A DNA stretch of 64,000 nucleotides from Unio delphinus (taxonomy: Eukaryota > Mollusca > Bivalvia > Unionida > Unionidae). The stretch lies in contig JAQISU010000210.1 of NCBI GenBank assembly GCA_029339505.1, forward strand, positions 8,494,501-8,558,500. The letters are read 5' to 3'. The notes beneath the pieces are model-generated. The model had not been told where the DNA came from and searched no databases. It worked only from the letters and a program-made list of their open reading frames with translations. Below, one piece after another: positions 1-12,971 of this stretch (positions are counted from its first letter, which is position 1; every line of letters begins with the position of its first letter). The translations under genes and the position numbers were made by a program.

Positions 1-395
1 AATGGGATACGTATTCATTTTGGCTGTGTACACATTGGGGGTAGGTGATTACAGCCTGATCATTATATTAAGCATGTATCAATCTAGCTGATGGGATAGG
101 TATACATATTACCTGTGTTTACATTAGGGGTAGGTGATTACAGCCTGATCATTATAAGCATGTATCAGTCTCGCTAAGGAAATATGTATTCATATTGGCT
201 GTGTTTACATTGGAGGTAGGGGATACAGCCTTATCATTATATTAAGCATGTATCGGTCTAGCTAAGGAGATATGTATTCATATTAGCTGTGTACACATTG
301 GAGGTAGGTGATTACAGCCTGATCATTATATTAAGCATGTATTAGTTTAGCTAATGGGATAGGTATACATATTGGCCGTGTTCACAATGTGGAAG
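1..395. repeat. Tandem minisatellite, unit 85-89 bp
   Basis: About four and a half copies of an imperfect unit containing ACAGCCTGATCATTA recur at positions 51, 140, 225 and 314. The array is cut by the left edge of the window. No coding capacity is apparent. Confidence 0.85.
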
Positions 396-1914
396 TATTA
401 AAAGGCCGATCTATTTTGAAGATAACATTCTGACAAAAAGAGTAGAATTCTACTATATAAACTGATACAAATGTGTGAATATCCTTTCCAAATATGTTTG
501 AAAAGCAATAGGATACGGTGTTTATAAGTGTATTTGCACCATGCATATATTCTAGACTTCTTCTTGATGCTGTCGATTTGAAGTTCATTGTCACTATATA
601 GAACAAGATAGGTTATACCTGGCGGCCTGTATAAAGGATGGAGGAAAAACCTCGGTAAATTATTTCTATCCAAGGGAAGTTACTGGCAGTTTTCTCACAT
701 ATCCATATCAGCCAGCCCGACACCTACGCAGACAGATGCGAGATATTCGCTAATGGATACAGGTCAACTCGAGACCCCCAATAACTTTGGTATAATACTA
801 AATACTAATTTATGCTAAAGACATTGGTCTTTTATATACAAGCTGATATCCTTTCGATAATTTTTAAATTTAACAGTAGCTATTCTTTGATTTCAACTGG
901 ACGTCTGCTGTCTATATTTTGCAGACCGTTCCTAACAAACATCTTCACAGTATTTGCTTAACAGCTCACTTCACCTAATGAAAAGACACGATGGCCACTG
1001 TAAGACCGCAAGATGGTATTTGCAGAATAGTCAAACATGGGATTCTGGAACTAGAAACGATAGGTATGTAATAGATGAGTCATATATAACAACCAAGATG
1101 ATCACTACAAAAATATCAATCAGTATACATGGTGTTCCAAAATAAACTAAACACAATAGGTGCAAATTACAACAACGTTTTAATAAGCCTAAGTTTAGAT
1201 AACATAGTTCAATCTGATTTGTTATTTAATGTCTAATATATGCAGCGACATATTTCAGCCAAGTTCCATATACGTTGCGTGTGAGTATAATTTATGTTGA
1301 CAACAGTGGTCCGACTGTGGGGATGGATGTAAAATGATAATTTTATTCATCATAACGACAGTTACTATCTGATTAATGTTTCAACTGTTTTACATTTTCT
1401 TGTCAAATTGTGCCACACACAGTTTAGTACAACTAGATATATAGAAGGAGTAAAAAATCTGATTTTTCATCTGCTAAGTCTGGTTTTCATCATTAGTATT
1501 ATTTTTAGGTCTTGCTTCTGATGATCACAAAGCTACAGTTTTAGTATTTATGCCCCTTTAATATGCTGCATTAGTTATAAGAAATAAGATACATTTTCAA
1601 TGATTATATTTTAATAAGGGAGAAATTATAACAAATTCTATATTGCCGATCAAGGCAAAGGCAGATTTCAATTTGCACAAGTATAATCGGCAGGAAAACG
1701 ACTATATTTGTCTCGAAATGTTACTTTCATTTGTTTAGCATCACAATAAACGCAAAATTAAAACCATTCACCTTATTGAGCTCTCAAAAACAGAAACCAG
1801 GGCCATAGTCCCATACTGTTATTTTTCCATTCAATCATGCAACGCTCCAACGGGATTTGTTGGTGTGAGATGATATGCAATATGTTTATTGGCTGCTGTA
1901 ACAGGTTTTCATGA
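396..1914. other. AT-rich DNA with no recognised gene
   Basis: Only short open frames without recognisable domains are present, and I see no splice-bounded exon. Nothing further can be supported here. Confidence 0.5.
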
Positions 1915-2400
1915 TGAATGATCCATCCTTATGGTTAGACATGGATAACATCATCCTCCGTAATAGTTAGACATAAGATAACATGATCCACCCTAATGGT
2001 TGGACACACATAACATGATCGACCCTAATGGACAGACATATATAACATGATGGACCCTAATAGTTTGGCATAGATAACACGATCAACCCTAATTGTTGGA
2101 CATATATAGCATGATCCAGCCTAATGGTTAGACATATATAACATGATCCACCCAGGGTTAATGGTTTCGCATAGACAACATTATCTACCCTTATGGTTGG
2201 ACATATATAAAATCATCCACCCTATGTTTGGGCATAAATAACATGATAAACCCTAATTGTTATACACAGATACCACGATCCACACTATTGATTAGACATA
2301 AGATAACATGATCCACCCTAATAGTTAGACATAGAGATAGTTAGATATAAGATTACACGGGATCCATCATAATAGTTAAGGTTATATTCAGAAAACAAGG
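1915..2400. repeat. Degenerate minisatellite, unit about 33 bp
   Basis: Roughly fourteen imperfect copies of a unit like GACATAGATAACATGATCCA followed by CCCTAATGGTTA run through this stretch. The copies vary in length and contain point changes, so the array is old. Confidence 0.85.
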
Positions 2401-2799
2401 CCCACTCTAATGGTTAGTCTCAATGAGGTAGCCCATTACATGCATCCTTGTTTCACGACCAGATCCTTATAGCAACGCACACTGAAATTAATCAGATTTA
2501 TATGAAAGAACGAAACAAACGAAGGTGTTTGCAACAATCTTGCTCTCAGGGTGTAGCGTTTGCAAACGTTGGGGTGGGATATATTAATTAAAATATTACG
2601 GAAGTTCCACCCTGGCTCGTGAAGTTATAAAGTTAAATTTCTGCCGTAAATAGATGTATAGCTCTGAGCCCCCAGTCAGCACTGCCGACGGTTAAATTAT
2701 ATAGAATAAGAAGATGAAATTCAAATAAAACAATTTAATAAAGGCGATAATTTTAAATGATAAACTCAATCACTCGTCCTCCAAGTGATAGTAGTAGTA

Positions 2800-3579
2800 C
2801 TACAGTAGTAGTAGTAGTAGCAGTTGTACTGCTCCCAGTCCAGTGTCACATGCGTCGCTGCAAAGAACGAAGTCTTTTGCCAGATCCGTTAGACGAACAA
2901 CTGCGTCGGATGTAAGTCTATCCTTCAGCGTTTGGAAAGCATGGTCACACGCATCGGTCCAAATAACTATATCCGGGGCCCGTTTCTTGGTTAGGTCAGA
3001 CAACGGCCCCGCAATCGCGCTGAAATTGACCACATACCTCCGGTAATACCCGACCAATCCCAGGAATGACCTAACCTCAGTTTTCGTGGTGGGCCGTGCG
3101 GCGTTTCTCAGCTGCTCCACCTTTGACTTCTCTGGGGACAGTGTGCCTTGGCTTAGGGTATGTCCTAAAAACTCCAATGTCCGGAACCCAAGGTGACAAT
3201 TGGAAGGGCGAGCTGATAATCCCGCCTGACGTAGCCGCTCCAGAACGTCAGTTAATAGAGTGAAGTGTTCACTCCACGTCTCTTTGGCCAACAAGAGGTC
3301 ATCCATGAAGTTGTGGACACCCCTATCAAGCAAGGGCTCCAACAACTTCCGCATCATCCTAGTAAAGACGCTCGGCGCGTTCTGTACCCCGAACGGCATG
3401 ACCAACCATTGGTAGGTCCCGTCGGTAGTAGCTAAAGCTAGCTTTGCCCTATCCTCCTTCCTTACCGGAATTCGCCAATAGCCCTTGGACAAATCCAGCT
3501 TGGAGAAATATTTCGCTTTCGAGATAGAGGCGAAAATATGTTCCGGGTCAGGTAGCATTTCGACTAGAAATTTTGTCAC
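2800..3579 (-). pseudogene. Gypsy-type reverse transcriptase and start of RNase H (broken)
   Basis: This 259-codon open stretch has the Ty3/gypsy RT core: FSKLDLSKGYWRIPV (motif A region), MPFGVQNAPSVFTRMM, and an FMDDLL version of the catalytic YxDD box. It is followed by the connection region FLGLVGYYRRYV and the RNase H start FVLCSDACDTGLGAVQ. The frame then runs into a trinucleotide repeat that encodes only leucines, so RNase H is truncated. The upstream RT fingers continue on the same strand but are separated by stops near 3580. It would have copied retrotransposon RNA into DNA; it is not functional as it stands. Confidence 0.85.
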
Positions 3580-3723
3580 CTGATTCAGCTTCCAGTAGTC
3601 GACACAAAACCGATGGGTGCCGTCCTACTTCTGTACTAGGACTACAGGAGAGCTGTACGGAGAGTGGGCGGGTTCGAGTACTCCCAAAGCAATTATCTGG
3701 TCGATCTCTTCACTTACGACTTG

Positions 3724-4300
3724 TCATTTTGCGTGTGGCAAGGGATATGGTTTCCGCTGGACTGGCCGGTCATCCACCAGCTTTAACCCGAACTTGACAA
3801 TCGAAGTTCTCCTGGGTATTTCCGTAAGCACATCGGAATACACGGGCAGCAACGTCTCAATCTCTTTCCGCTGTACCGCAGTCAACATGGGGTCACACTT
3901 CACGTCCGAGGGTGTCTCTGCCCTCGTTAACGGACAGCTCGGGACAGTCTTGGCGCCTTCCATATCGACTTCGGCGTCCTCGGTGACTATCGTGGCGATG
4001 ACAAAATCGCTGACGGTCTTTCTTTCCCGGTATCTCTTAAGCAGATTGGCGAGGTACAATTTCTCCTTCGTTGTCAGCCGTATCCGATATATTTGACCTC
4101 AGACCTTCTCGGTGACGACGTATGGACCTCTCCAGGAAACTTTCAATTTGTTGTGTTCTTGGGGCAACAGCAACAACACCTTGTCCCCTACTTCATACTG
4201 GCGTGGTTTTGCGCGCTTGTTGTAATTCTTCGCCTGACGCGCCTTCGCTCGCTTGAGGTTGTCCTGTGGGAGGGAACAAACTTCCTCCAGTTTGTTGCGT
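3724..4300 (-). pseudogene. Integrase C-terminal region leading into RT N-terminus (broken)
   Basis: The minus strand between 4300 and 4060 translates to an integrase tail with VGDKVLLLLP and W-GPY-V type motifs. It runs on into an open frame (4059-3724) containing YLANLLKRY and ends in the pre-RT signature RKPYPLPHA. This junction shows physically that integrase sits directly upstream of RT in the polyprotein. Confidence 0.7.
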
Positions 4301-4601
4301 AAGTCCGCGACGTACTGGTAGGTAGTGTGTACCTCCTCTACAGCGTGGTCTTACGTCCACAGCTGTCTTAGTAAGGCGATTGGGCCACGTACTGTCCTCC
4401 CGTACAAGAGTTCAAAGGGACAGAAACCCAAATTCGCTTGTGGTACTTCCGGTATGCGAAAAGCATGGCAGGAATATACCGATCCCAATCCTTGGGGCGG
4501 CCATCGCACAGCTTTTTGATCGTGTTCTTAAGGGTCCCGTTGAACCGTTCGACCAGTCAGTTACATTGGGGGTGATACGGGGTAGTCGTGAGGTGCTTAA
4601 T

Positions 4602-5035
4602 TTACATTAGTCGGTTCACCTCCGCCATCACACAACTCATGAATTGCGTCCCTTGACCAGTCAGGATCACGTCGGGTACTCCGACTCTTGACCAAATCCC
4701 AAACAGCGCTTCCGCGACAGTTTCCAAATCAATATTACGCAACGTGAAGGCCTCCGGATAGCGTGTAGCGTAATCCACGACCGTTAGAATATACCGATTT
4801 CCGTGCGACGACGGCGGTCTTATCGGTCCGATTAAATCCATTGCGACGCGTCGGAAAGATTCATCGATAAAGATGTATTCCCCAAGGGGACTGGTCGATA
4901 ATCCGTTTTCGGTGCCATTCTTTGAAACTTGTCACAGGAGAGATAGAATCGCTTGACATCACCCTGAACCCATGGCCAGTAAAATTCTTTGACAAGACGG
5001 TCACGTGTCTTGGCAATTCTCATGTGTCCTCCCAT
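4602..5035 (-). pseudogene. Retrotransposon integrase zinc finger and catalytic core (broken)
   Basis: The H2C2 finger is seen as GGHMRIAKTRDRL, FYWPWVQGDV and CDKFQRM, with one Cys of the usual CxxC changed. The core begins MDLIGPI and contains YILTVVDYATRYPEA. The second catalytic aspartate, normally in a TDxGxQF box, reads TGQGTQF, so the active site is damaged. A frame change separates the finger from the core at about 4835. Confidence 0.8.
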
Positions 5036-5094
5036 GAGACTCGTACGCGAGTTTTAACATTTCGCATTGCTTCTCTTTCGGCACGACACCTTGC

Positions 5095-5603
5095 TTAAAG
5101 TGTTCGCTGCCTTTCCTGGCGTGGCGATATAAGATCCCCTTCTTGCACGCGAGCTTCACCGCGCCATTCGCAGTTTCTTTCTCTGTGCCTGCTACAGCGT
5201 GGTTGTGTGTGCAACTGCACCAGAGTTGCGTCTTCCTGTTGCAGCTTCCTCAACTCGGCCGGAAGAACGTTACTCAACTGTGACGATGTAACGTCCATCG
5301 GCTTCGCTTTCACTTGTCGACTCTTGAACCTGATATCCACAGCACTTACCGGTATCGGTGTGCAGGTTTCGGGGTTCGGTTGTGGCAACACATAACGACA
5401 TCCCAGTATGACGTCATGTGATAGACCATCCAAGCTTCAATTTTCCCCTTCACGTACGGCGAATCGAGCTCGATGACAGCCACTGGCAATGAGTCACGCG
5501 CGCTGTTCGCGTACTGAACTTCGATTACCTCCCCTGTGTAATCCTCGCGCTTAACGTACTTCCTGTCGACATAGGCTGGGACGCTACAACCGGTGTCATA
5601 CAC
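5095..5603 (-). pseudogene. Retrotransposon aspartic protease and linker (broken)
   Basis: The active-site box YDTGCS lies near the upstream end and a second strand with DVVMCC follows. A frame change near 5400 leads into a linker rich in charged residues. In the family this protease processes Gag-Pol. It directly precedes the integrase finger. Confidence 0.65.
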
Positions 5604-6229
5604 GTTTGTTTGATTAGGATTTTTAACGTAGCTTTAACAATTTTTCAGTCATATTTCTACGATGTCTGCAGTGAGGCAGTTTATAGTGATCTCTACCACT
5701 GGGGCATCACGCATGGCTGATAGGAGTTGCTATCTTCTGGCAATCTCTCTAACGAACTATAGCGAACTAAATCTTGCTGGCAGGTTTAAGGCTATCACAC
5801 TTAGCCCAAATCAGGGTTCCGTCCCTATATCGATTCTGACTGGGTAGCGCTGTGGCCCTGTTCAATCGACTAAGCGACCAATTCAACCTTGCTGTCAGTC
5901 TGTGGATCAAGAAGATAAGGCACGTCCACTCCTTCGGGCAACTTCTTTGACCTGCACAAGCGCTTCCACACCAAGGTGATAATTGCGCTTCTGACGGCCT
6001 TGGTCGGTTCCCACCCTTGCCTCAGCAAACTTACGTAAGGGATAGTGTTAGCCTGCGGTCATGTTTAACATTAAACAATGTCTTGTCCGAATTACTTTGA
6101 TTATACATGTTTCTAATTCAATTTTGTTTCGGGCAAAACGCCACACAGGGTTAGCCTCCATTATTTCAGTGTTATACATCTTGATGTGACAGTTGATGCT
6201 GCTTATTTATATATTAACAATCTTGCAAT

Positions 6230-6665
6230 CAAGTTTGAACTGTTTATCTCAATCGAATCTCGTTCTCAGAGTTGACGTTGCTTGTCTCAAATGAACATCG
6301 ATATCAGGTTTGATGTTGCTTGACTCAATCGAATCTCGATCTCAGGGTTGACACCGCTTATTTCAATGTTCTCAATCTCGTAATCAGGAATGACGCTGCT
6401 TATTTCAGTGCAATCTCGTAATCATGGTTGTCACTAATTATTTCAATGCAATCACGTAATCAGGGATGACATTTCCTATTTCAATGCAATCTCGTAATCA
6501 TGGACGTCATTTCCTATTTCAATGCAATCTCGTAATCAGGGATGACATTGCATATTTCAATGCAATCTCGTAATCAGGATTGTCGCAGCTTATTTCAATG
6601 CAATCACGTAATCAGGGATGACATTGCTTTTTTCATAATCAGGGTTGTCGCAGATTATTTCAATG
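6230..6665. repeat. Minisatellite, unit about 41 bp
   Basis: Roughly ten copies of a unit of the type TTTCAATGCAATCTCGTAAT followed by CAGGGATGACATTGCTTA are present. Copies at the left end are more diverged than those at the right. Confidence 0.85.
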
Positions 6666-6669
6666 TAAG

Positions 6670-6790
6670 TAATCTTCTTATCCCATCGAAACTCTTGTAA
6701 CACAACTGACCTAGAACAAACTCTTATCCCATCCAAACTCTTGTAACACAACAGGCCTTGACAAAACTCTTATCCCATCCAAACCTGCAA
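6670..6790. repeat. Short direct repeat, about 47-bp unit
   Basis: Two and a half copies of a unit beginning CTTATCCCATC(C/G)AAACTC and containing TTGTAACACAAC adjoin the preceding minisatellite. Confidence 0.75.
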
Positions 6791-7870
6791 GCAAATACAC
6801 AGTACTAATTGCTAAATTTGAATATAAATGACAATATAGTTTGTAGGCATTATTATAATGTGCATGATATTTCACGCTATTTTCTACATAATGTCAAATG
6901 ATTATTTTTTACATCTAGGAAATAGAGTGTCGTTTGGTAAAAATGAGTGGTCAATGCTGAATTGTCGCTATGTTGACGTGACATGTTATGGATCTATGGG
7001 TTTGTTTCTGTCTTGTTTTTACAAATATGTGATTCAGAAGTGTTCCTGATACTGAAAGGACTTCAACGACTTTTTAAAAATGTTCTCTAGAAAATCACGT
7101 CTTTTCTTTAACAAAGGAGTGATCCAGGATTCGAGTCTGTTCTGAGCAGAAAATTGCAAGACACTAAATCAATGCATTCTAAATTTAGATATGGATTAAA
7201 GCTCACTTCAAAACAAAAAGCAAAAAAATAAAATTATATATCATTTAAAAATCTTCACAGAGGTTCCAGATTCCATCAGTTCATTATTCAAATAAAAATG
7301 AGGTTGTTTAGCACATTTAATCAAAGTAACTGTCAATTTGCTTTTTACATACCAAACAACTATGGTAACATTAGAAATTTAATTGGCGTACCTATAATTT
7401 TTAAATTAGGCGTAAATGTCAAAGTTCCATATGTCATTATTAGTGAAAATAAATTAGATAAAAAATGAATGCTGAATGTAAGAAAAATAACACTTCCAAT
7501 TAAATTGTAGAATTATTAATATTTTCAATTTATGATAATATTATCACAATATTTATATTACTATAAAAAAAAATACAAGCATATGTAATGACTGGCAAAT
7601 GAAATTAAATGTCAGAGATTCTGTAATTAGCCCAAGTAAGTGACAAGCATCTTTTCCAATTATTTGCAACGTCACCATATATTTTAACAATTGGTAAGAC
7701 GATTCTAATATCTTGTTATTAAGCGAAGATGGAAGTAAAAAAAAAGCGAAAACTTACATTGTGTTGAAAAAGACACAAACTGAGAAAAAAGTGTACTCAA
7801 CAGAAATGGCACTAGTTATGGAATGTTTTTCACGTGTATAAAGTATCCAGGTTTTGTACGATACGATGTA
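6791..7870. other. AT-rich DNA with no recognised gene
   Basis: No domain-bearing open frame, exon or transposon signature is visible in this stretch. Confidence 0.5.
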
Positions 7871-7875
7871 ACGAG

Positions 7876-8659
7876 CGTTACGTATATTTGATTTGTGTCA
7901 TTTTTTTTTTGTTTCTTAGATTCGGGTTTGACATTTTCGGTTTAAGATTCATTCATTGGGAGATATTTTTTTTAAAAGCGGGATGACTTGTACTTTGCAA
8001 ATAACCACCAGATGTTGAAATCATTTCTGACCTGGCTTCAAAGTTGTAAACAAGCTTTTAAAATGATTGGTTGGTTCCAGGGACATTATGGAGCTTTGTT
8101 ATCAACATCTTTCTTTTTTTAGTTGGGTCATACGGTGTATACGTGAGTTTTTTAACGTAAATTTCTTCTAAAAGATTCTAGATCACGTGACCCATTCCTT
8201 GTTTACGTAAAAACAGGTATATAAATTATGTTTTGGAGCGAATTATTTAGTAGAACCTGTGCTGTTAGAATATTAAGTTGTGTCGTTTTGAGTTACCTTG
8301 TATTGAAAATTATTTCAATTCGTTTGGATTCAAGAGGATTATTTTGTTATTTATCTGGACAAGAAGAATTTTATTACCAAGAACTGACTTCATCAAGTGA
8401 CATCGTCTTCCATCTTGGATACTTCGCTGGGATTCGAACTTGGAATTATTTGGACATTTTATTACCAGGACATTTGCAATTTCTCTAGTGGATAATATTT
8501 TGAATTTTTTTTTATTACTTTTGGAATTGATTCTTAAAACCGTAAGTTTATTTTCTTTACTGGAAAATATTTGTGCTCAATAAATTGTTTATTAAGTTTT
8601 TACAAGCTTGTTATTCTCACTCTTTCTGTTAGTGTTTTTTCGAGACTAAGCACGTAACA
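7876..8659 (+). mobile_element. Diverged solo LTR, same family as the 46-kb element
   Basis: The stretch aligns by eye along its length with the LTRs at 46345 and 51477. Shared landmarks are the GTTACG start, the block around TTTAAGATTCATTCATTGGG, AAAACCGTAAGTTTATT, TTACAAGCTTGTTA, CACTCTTTCTGT and the end CTAAGCACGTAACA. The first base is C rather than T. It is flanked by a 4-5 bp repeat (ACGAG at 7871-7875 and at 8659-8663, the A being shared with the LTR end). No internal retrotransposon sequence is next to it, which fits LTR-LTR recombination. The 86-codon open frame within (8228-8488) is LTR sequence, not a gene. Confidence 0.8.
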
Positions 8660-8663
8660 CGAG

Positions 8664-11025
8664 TTTTGTATCCAAATAAATTAGTCCATTTTCCTACATT
8701 TGACATATCAGCGAATGTTTGCGCACAACATTTTGGCAATTTAAAGCGTAAGAAAACCTTTCGCGATCCATTAACAATAACCTCTGAGAGAATTTCGTAC
8801 GTCTGAGAAAAGATTTTACGGAAGCTACTCTTTTGTCTGGAGACTATGGAAATGAGCATCAGCACAGAACAGTTTTCTTTTGTAACTCCGATTACCCCAC
8901 ACATTCAATCGCATTTTATCTGATAGTTCGTGGGGAAGACACGTTATTAAAGTTGCCTGAGGATTAAATAACCACTATAGGTAAGTGTATATGGCATTTA
9001 CAGTACATACCCGAACTCCCACCCCTATCCTCTCTTTCATGAATTTAGGTTTCAATAACAAGCGGCTGACGTAGAGACGAGGATCAATCAAAATGCATCC
9101 AATGGTTGGTTTACTATTATCTGATGTGCCTTATAGCTATAAAAGAATAAATCAACACAAACCATGTATTTAGCAACATGTGCAGATGGGTTTGTAAACA
9201 GAAAGTGCATTGACCTTTAATTCGCTATATAATATCATTTTCCAGAGAATAACAAATAAGCATAATATAATAAAGAATAATGAGAGGAACATTGTTTTTC
9301 ACTCATATTTTGATATTTAAACAATGGAAAGCATGAATCATTCCGTCTGCTCACAAGAAATATCTTAAAACACTTTCCAACTGCATAATAAATATCGTCT
9401 CAGTGAATACAAAAGTTCCTCTCCCTTCCTGAAAATAAAAAGGATACGACTAACCGTAACCGCAACAACAACATCTGCAAGAAAAACAACTGGAAATATC
9501 GTCCACATCATCATCACAACAGCAACATTACGAAAATAACGGAACTAACGATCATTGTACAAGACCTTGATAACAACCATGATGATGATAGTAATCATTC
9601 AGTAGGAATGACCATATGTCGGGCCGCTTGTTACGATTATTATGTTGATGAATAACTTGATCATGATGAAATAGCGTTGATGATGCCACTTATTTAAAAT
9701 GATTCCAGCCATTATTTCGATACGTACACGTAAATTTTATTTATAAAATGATCTTGTTAAAATGCACAATCCAACATATGAATAAACAGTCACTGTTAAG
9801 TTACACCTGACAACCTCGTGACCTTGGCATTGGAGTGTACTGAGAATAATAGTCACAGTAAAGCAGTAACATGCCACTAGACAAAATCACACCTTTGATA
9901 AATGCTGCACACTCAGTTTAGAACTTGAAATCGCGTTTGGTGCATATCGTCGTGTCTTTTGAAATAAATGGAAGATTTGTCAAACTATGTTATTTGAATA
10001 AGTAATGAATTCTTTTCTTTCGGCGATATAACACAGGCCTTTAGATGTTATAAGGTCGAACGCTAGTACGTCACAATATACCGATGACGTCATAAAGAAG
10101 CCAAAACACAGAATGGTCCCCTGTTGTATATTTGTATTATGGTAAGAACGCAACGAAATCGTGACCTTCCCTAATTCAGAACGGTCACCGTAACTAATGT
10201 AAACAAAATGGCCGATGTGTTCAATGCTATGCAATTTTGTATGTACTGATTTAAATCAAATATTTTTAATTGGAAAAAATAATAACTATAAATGAGCTAT
10301 ATTGCACAGTTCAATGTTTAGCTGCTTTACTAAGTGAATGTGTTTAAAAAGGCATGCAGTTCTGGAACACTTGATACAAGAAATGGCGTTAGGGATGGAA
10401 ATAAAATGATTATGTCATAATTATCTAATGACAATAGCTTGCTAACACACTGGAAGTGCCAGGTTTATACAGTTCTGTCTTAAAAGACAAAAAAAAACTC
10501 TTTTACCTAATAATCCTTTGCTCTATGCTACCACCCATCTCCAAACCTGCAAGCAATGAACGTATGCACTGACTGTTACGAAGAGACTCAAATATCACTT
10601 TAAGTCACAAAATCTAAGAAAAAAAAGAATGGAGACTTTACACGTTTTCTTGCTATTGTGTACAGTAGATAATATCCCAAAGTTTCCCTGACACAGTTCA
10701 TTTACAGAATGATATTTAAGTGTAACAGTCCATATTACCTTTGCTAGAGTTAGCTTTACAAACAAAATTATCATAATTTGCATGAATTATTGTGATGAAG
10801 GTTTAATCATTATTATTTCTGAAATAATTTGCAAAAGTTACCTTACAAATAAATGGAAACGCAGTTCAAAGTGTTAAACTTGTTTTTATTTTGTGTAATC
10901 AGACAGTGGATCACCTTAATGAGATACAGCTAGCACCAAAAGATAGACAAGCATGGCACATGAAATGTAGACCCTAGTGAAGGTGCAGTTATATTATCCG
11001 TGATGGGGGAAGGATACTACAGTGT
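8664..11025. other. AT-rich DNA with no recognised gene
   Basis: Short open frames on both strands lack recognisable domains and are not bounded by convincing splice sites. I see nothing else in it. Confidence 0.5.
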
Positions 11026-11029
11026 AAAA

Positions 11030-11465
11030 GTACTCTATTTACATATTGTTTTATTCCTGTGAAGCGGTTGTGGTTGCATCCTACCGTGTAACAGTGCTCT
11101 ATTCAAACAGTCACATTTATATTACCTGTGAAAAGTGGGGGCAGGGTTGCATACTAAAGTGTAACAGGACTCCTATTCAAACACAGTCACAGAATTATAT
11201 TCCCTGTGAATGGGAAAACATACTACAGTGCAACAGCACTGTTCAAACAGTCACAGAATTATATTCCCTGTGAAGGGGAAAACATACTACAGTGCAACAG
11301 CACTATGTTCAAACAGTCACAGAATTATGTTCCCTGTGAAGGGGAAAACATACAACAGTGCAACAGGAATCTATTCAAACACAGTCACAGAGTTATATTC
11401 CCTGTTAAGGGGAAAACATACTACAGTGCAACAGCAGCACTCTGTTCAAACAGTCACAGAGTTAT
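11030..11465. repeat. Minisatellite, unit about 60-66 bp
   Basis: Six to seven copies of a unit containing TTCAAACAGTCACAGA, TTATATTCCCTGTGAA and ACATACTACAGTGCAACAG. The overlapping open frames through it are products of the repeat. Confidence 0.85.
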
Positions 11466-11539
11466 GAAACTTCAATCAATGTTTGAGTTTAGGAAACATA
11501 AACATAGGTACCATAGTATTCCATGGGGGGGGGGGGGGC

Positions 11540-11764
11540 CCTGACTGGTCTAAAGCGTCCTCCATTACAGATCACTGCCATCTCACCTCTGTCTGCATAG
11601 GTTCGAGTCTAAGATTCGGCTAATGTAGTTATGTGAGAGAGCTTGCCAGTAGCTTCTCGTGGGTCAGTGGTTCCTTCTAGGGGTTTTCCCAGGTTCTTCC
11701 TCCACCAATAATACTGGCCGCCATATATAGCCTATCGTGTGCTGAAAAAAAGGCCTTTAACCCT

Positions 11765-11797
<33 letters not shown>
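11540..11797 (+). mobile_element. tRNA-derived SINE, family 1, with (CAA)n tail
   Basis: The head carries an A-box-like TGGTCTAAAGCGTC and a B-box-like GGTTCGAGTCT, as in tRNA-derived SINEs. The body contains GGGTTTTCCCAGGTTCTTCC and TATAGCCTATCGTGTGCTG, and the tail is AAACCCTACAACAACAAC-like. A reverse-orientation copy lies at 56517-56735 and a headless piece at 61562-61665. Confidence 0.8.
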
Positions 11798-11799
11798 TA

Positions 11800-12970
11800 T
11801 TCCATGGGAAGGTGGAGCACATTACCAGAAATCAGCACTCTATACAAACCTTGGAAAATCACAAGGGAATTTAAAGTCAATACAAGATTAAATTACTATA
11901 AACAGCTTTTGGGTCCCAAAATTATGTTATGAAGTTTTGTTTCAAAACATAGGACACATTACAATACTGGCATGAATTCTAATCTGACCTTCTATTATTA
12001 TAGACATGTCTACTAAGTTTTGATTGTCTACTTCATGTGATTTGAGCTTACTCTTCTTTACAAGTTTTGTGTCAAATGATTCCAGATTCCAATTGTTTAC
12101 AAATATGTAACCAATATAAACTTACCAATATGGACATGAAAGTCAAATTGGGTTTTTTTAATATCTGAATAATATGACTATCATTACAAGTTACTCAATG
12201 TATATGTATCAAATTAGAACACAAGTTATAAATTATAATTAGTTTTAACAAGCATGTTACATATTTCCTGAAATTGGAACGTGATGATTGTAATTATACT
12301 ATGTTATGCAAATTTCTTTGTTTTTGGGATTGGGAAAAAGGATTTATTGAATAGTCCAAGAATAAAATTAAAAAATTAATTTACAAAAGTAGCATGTTCC
12401 TATATTTATATTAAAGCTGGCAATGCAATTTTATTTAGCATATGTTATCTGGAACTGTACGATACTTTTACAACAGTATGGATTTGGGTGGAGATCTTTA
12501 GAATGTGCTATTCAGTGCTAAAATGTGTGGAAATGTAATCCAATACAGTAGACACATATCTTTAAATTTCCTTCAATGTGATGTTGTTGTGGTGAATTTA
12601 ATGTCAGAAAAATGAATCATCTTTAAGGGCTTTCATTGTAGCAAGACTGGAAAGCTCTTCTGAAATACAATCTGACACATTCACAGTACAACATTGGCAT
12701 GGGTTGTAAAAAGGCACCATTTAACACAGGAGCTCATACAATTTTCAGAGAATTGCACATGGCATGAACATATTGACAGAGCTGTGCTCAGCCTAGTCAC
12801 TAAATTGTTAAGAGCATTTAAAACATGCAAAAATGTTAAATGGTTATATAAATCTAAACCAATCTTTGTAGTAAACAAATCCAAAACTACTGACAAATGA
12901 AAACAATGTTAGAACATATGCTGCTGCCCATTTTACAATGGTCATCTGATAAAAGCATACTAAATTTGTA
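11800..12970. other. AT-rich DNA with no recognised gene
   Basis: I see no domain-bearing frame or repeat in this interval. Confidence 0.5.
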
Positions 12971-12971
12971 T

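Larger units (their letters stand above)
2789..6030 (-). mobile_element. Decayed Ty3/gypsy-type LTR retrotransposon, integrase before RT
   Basis: Reading on the minus strand from about 6030 down to 2789 one meets a gag-like stretch, an aspartic protease, the integrase zinc finger and core, an integrase C-terminal region, and then reverse transcriptase and the start of RNase H. The pieces are separated by stops and frameshifts. RNase H ends abruptly in a (GTA)n microsatellite at 2789-2824. No LTRs are recognisable. The order protease-integrase-RT is the reverse of ordinary Ty3/gypsy and matches the known Gmr1-type gene order. A related fragment lies at 52620-53545. Confidence 0.8.

Noticed and set aside
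11046..11544. Overlapping frames of 75-112 codons
   Set aside because: They run through a 60-66 bp minisatellite and reflect the repeat rather than a protein.
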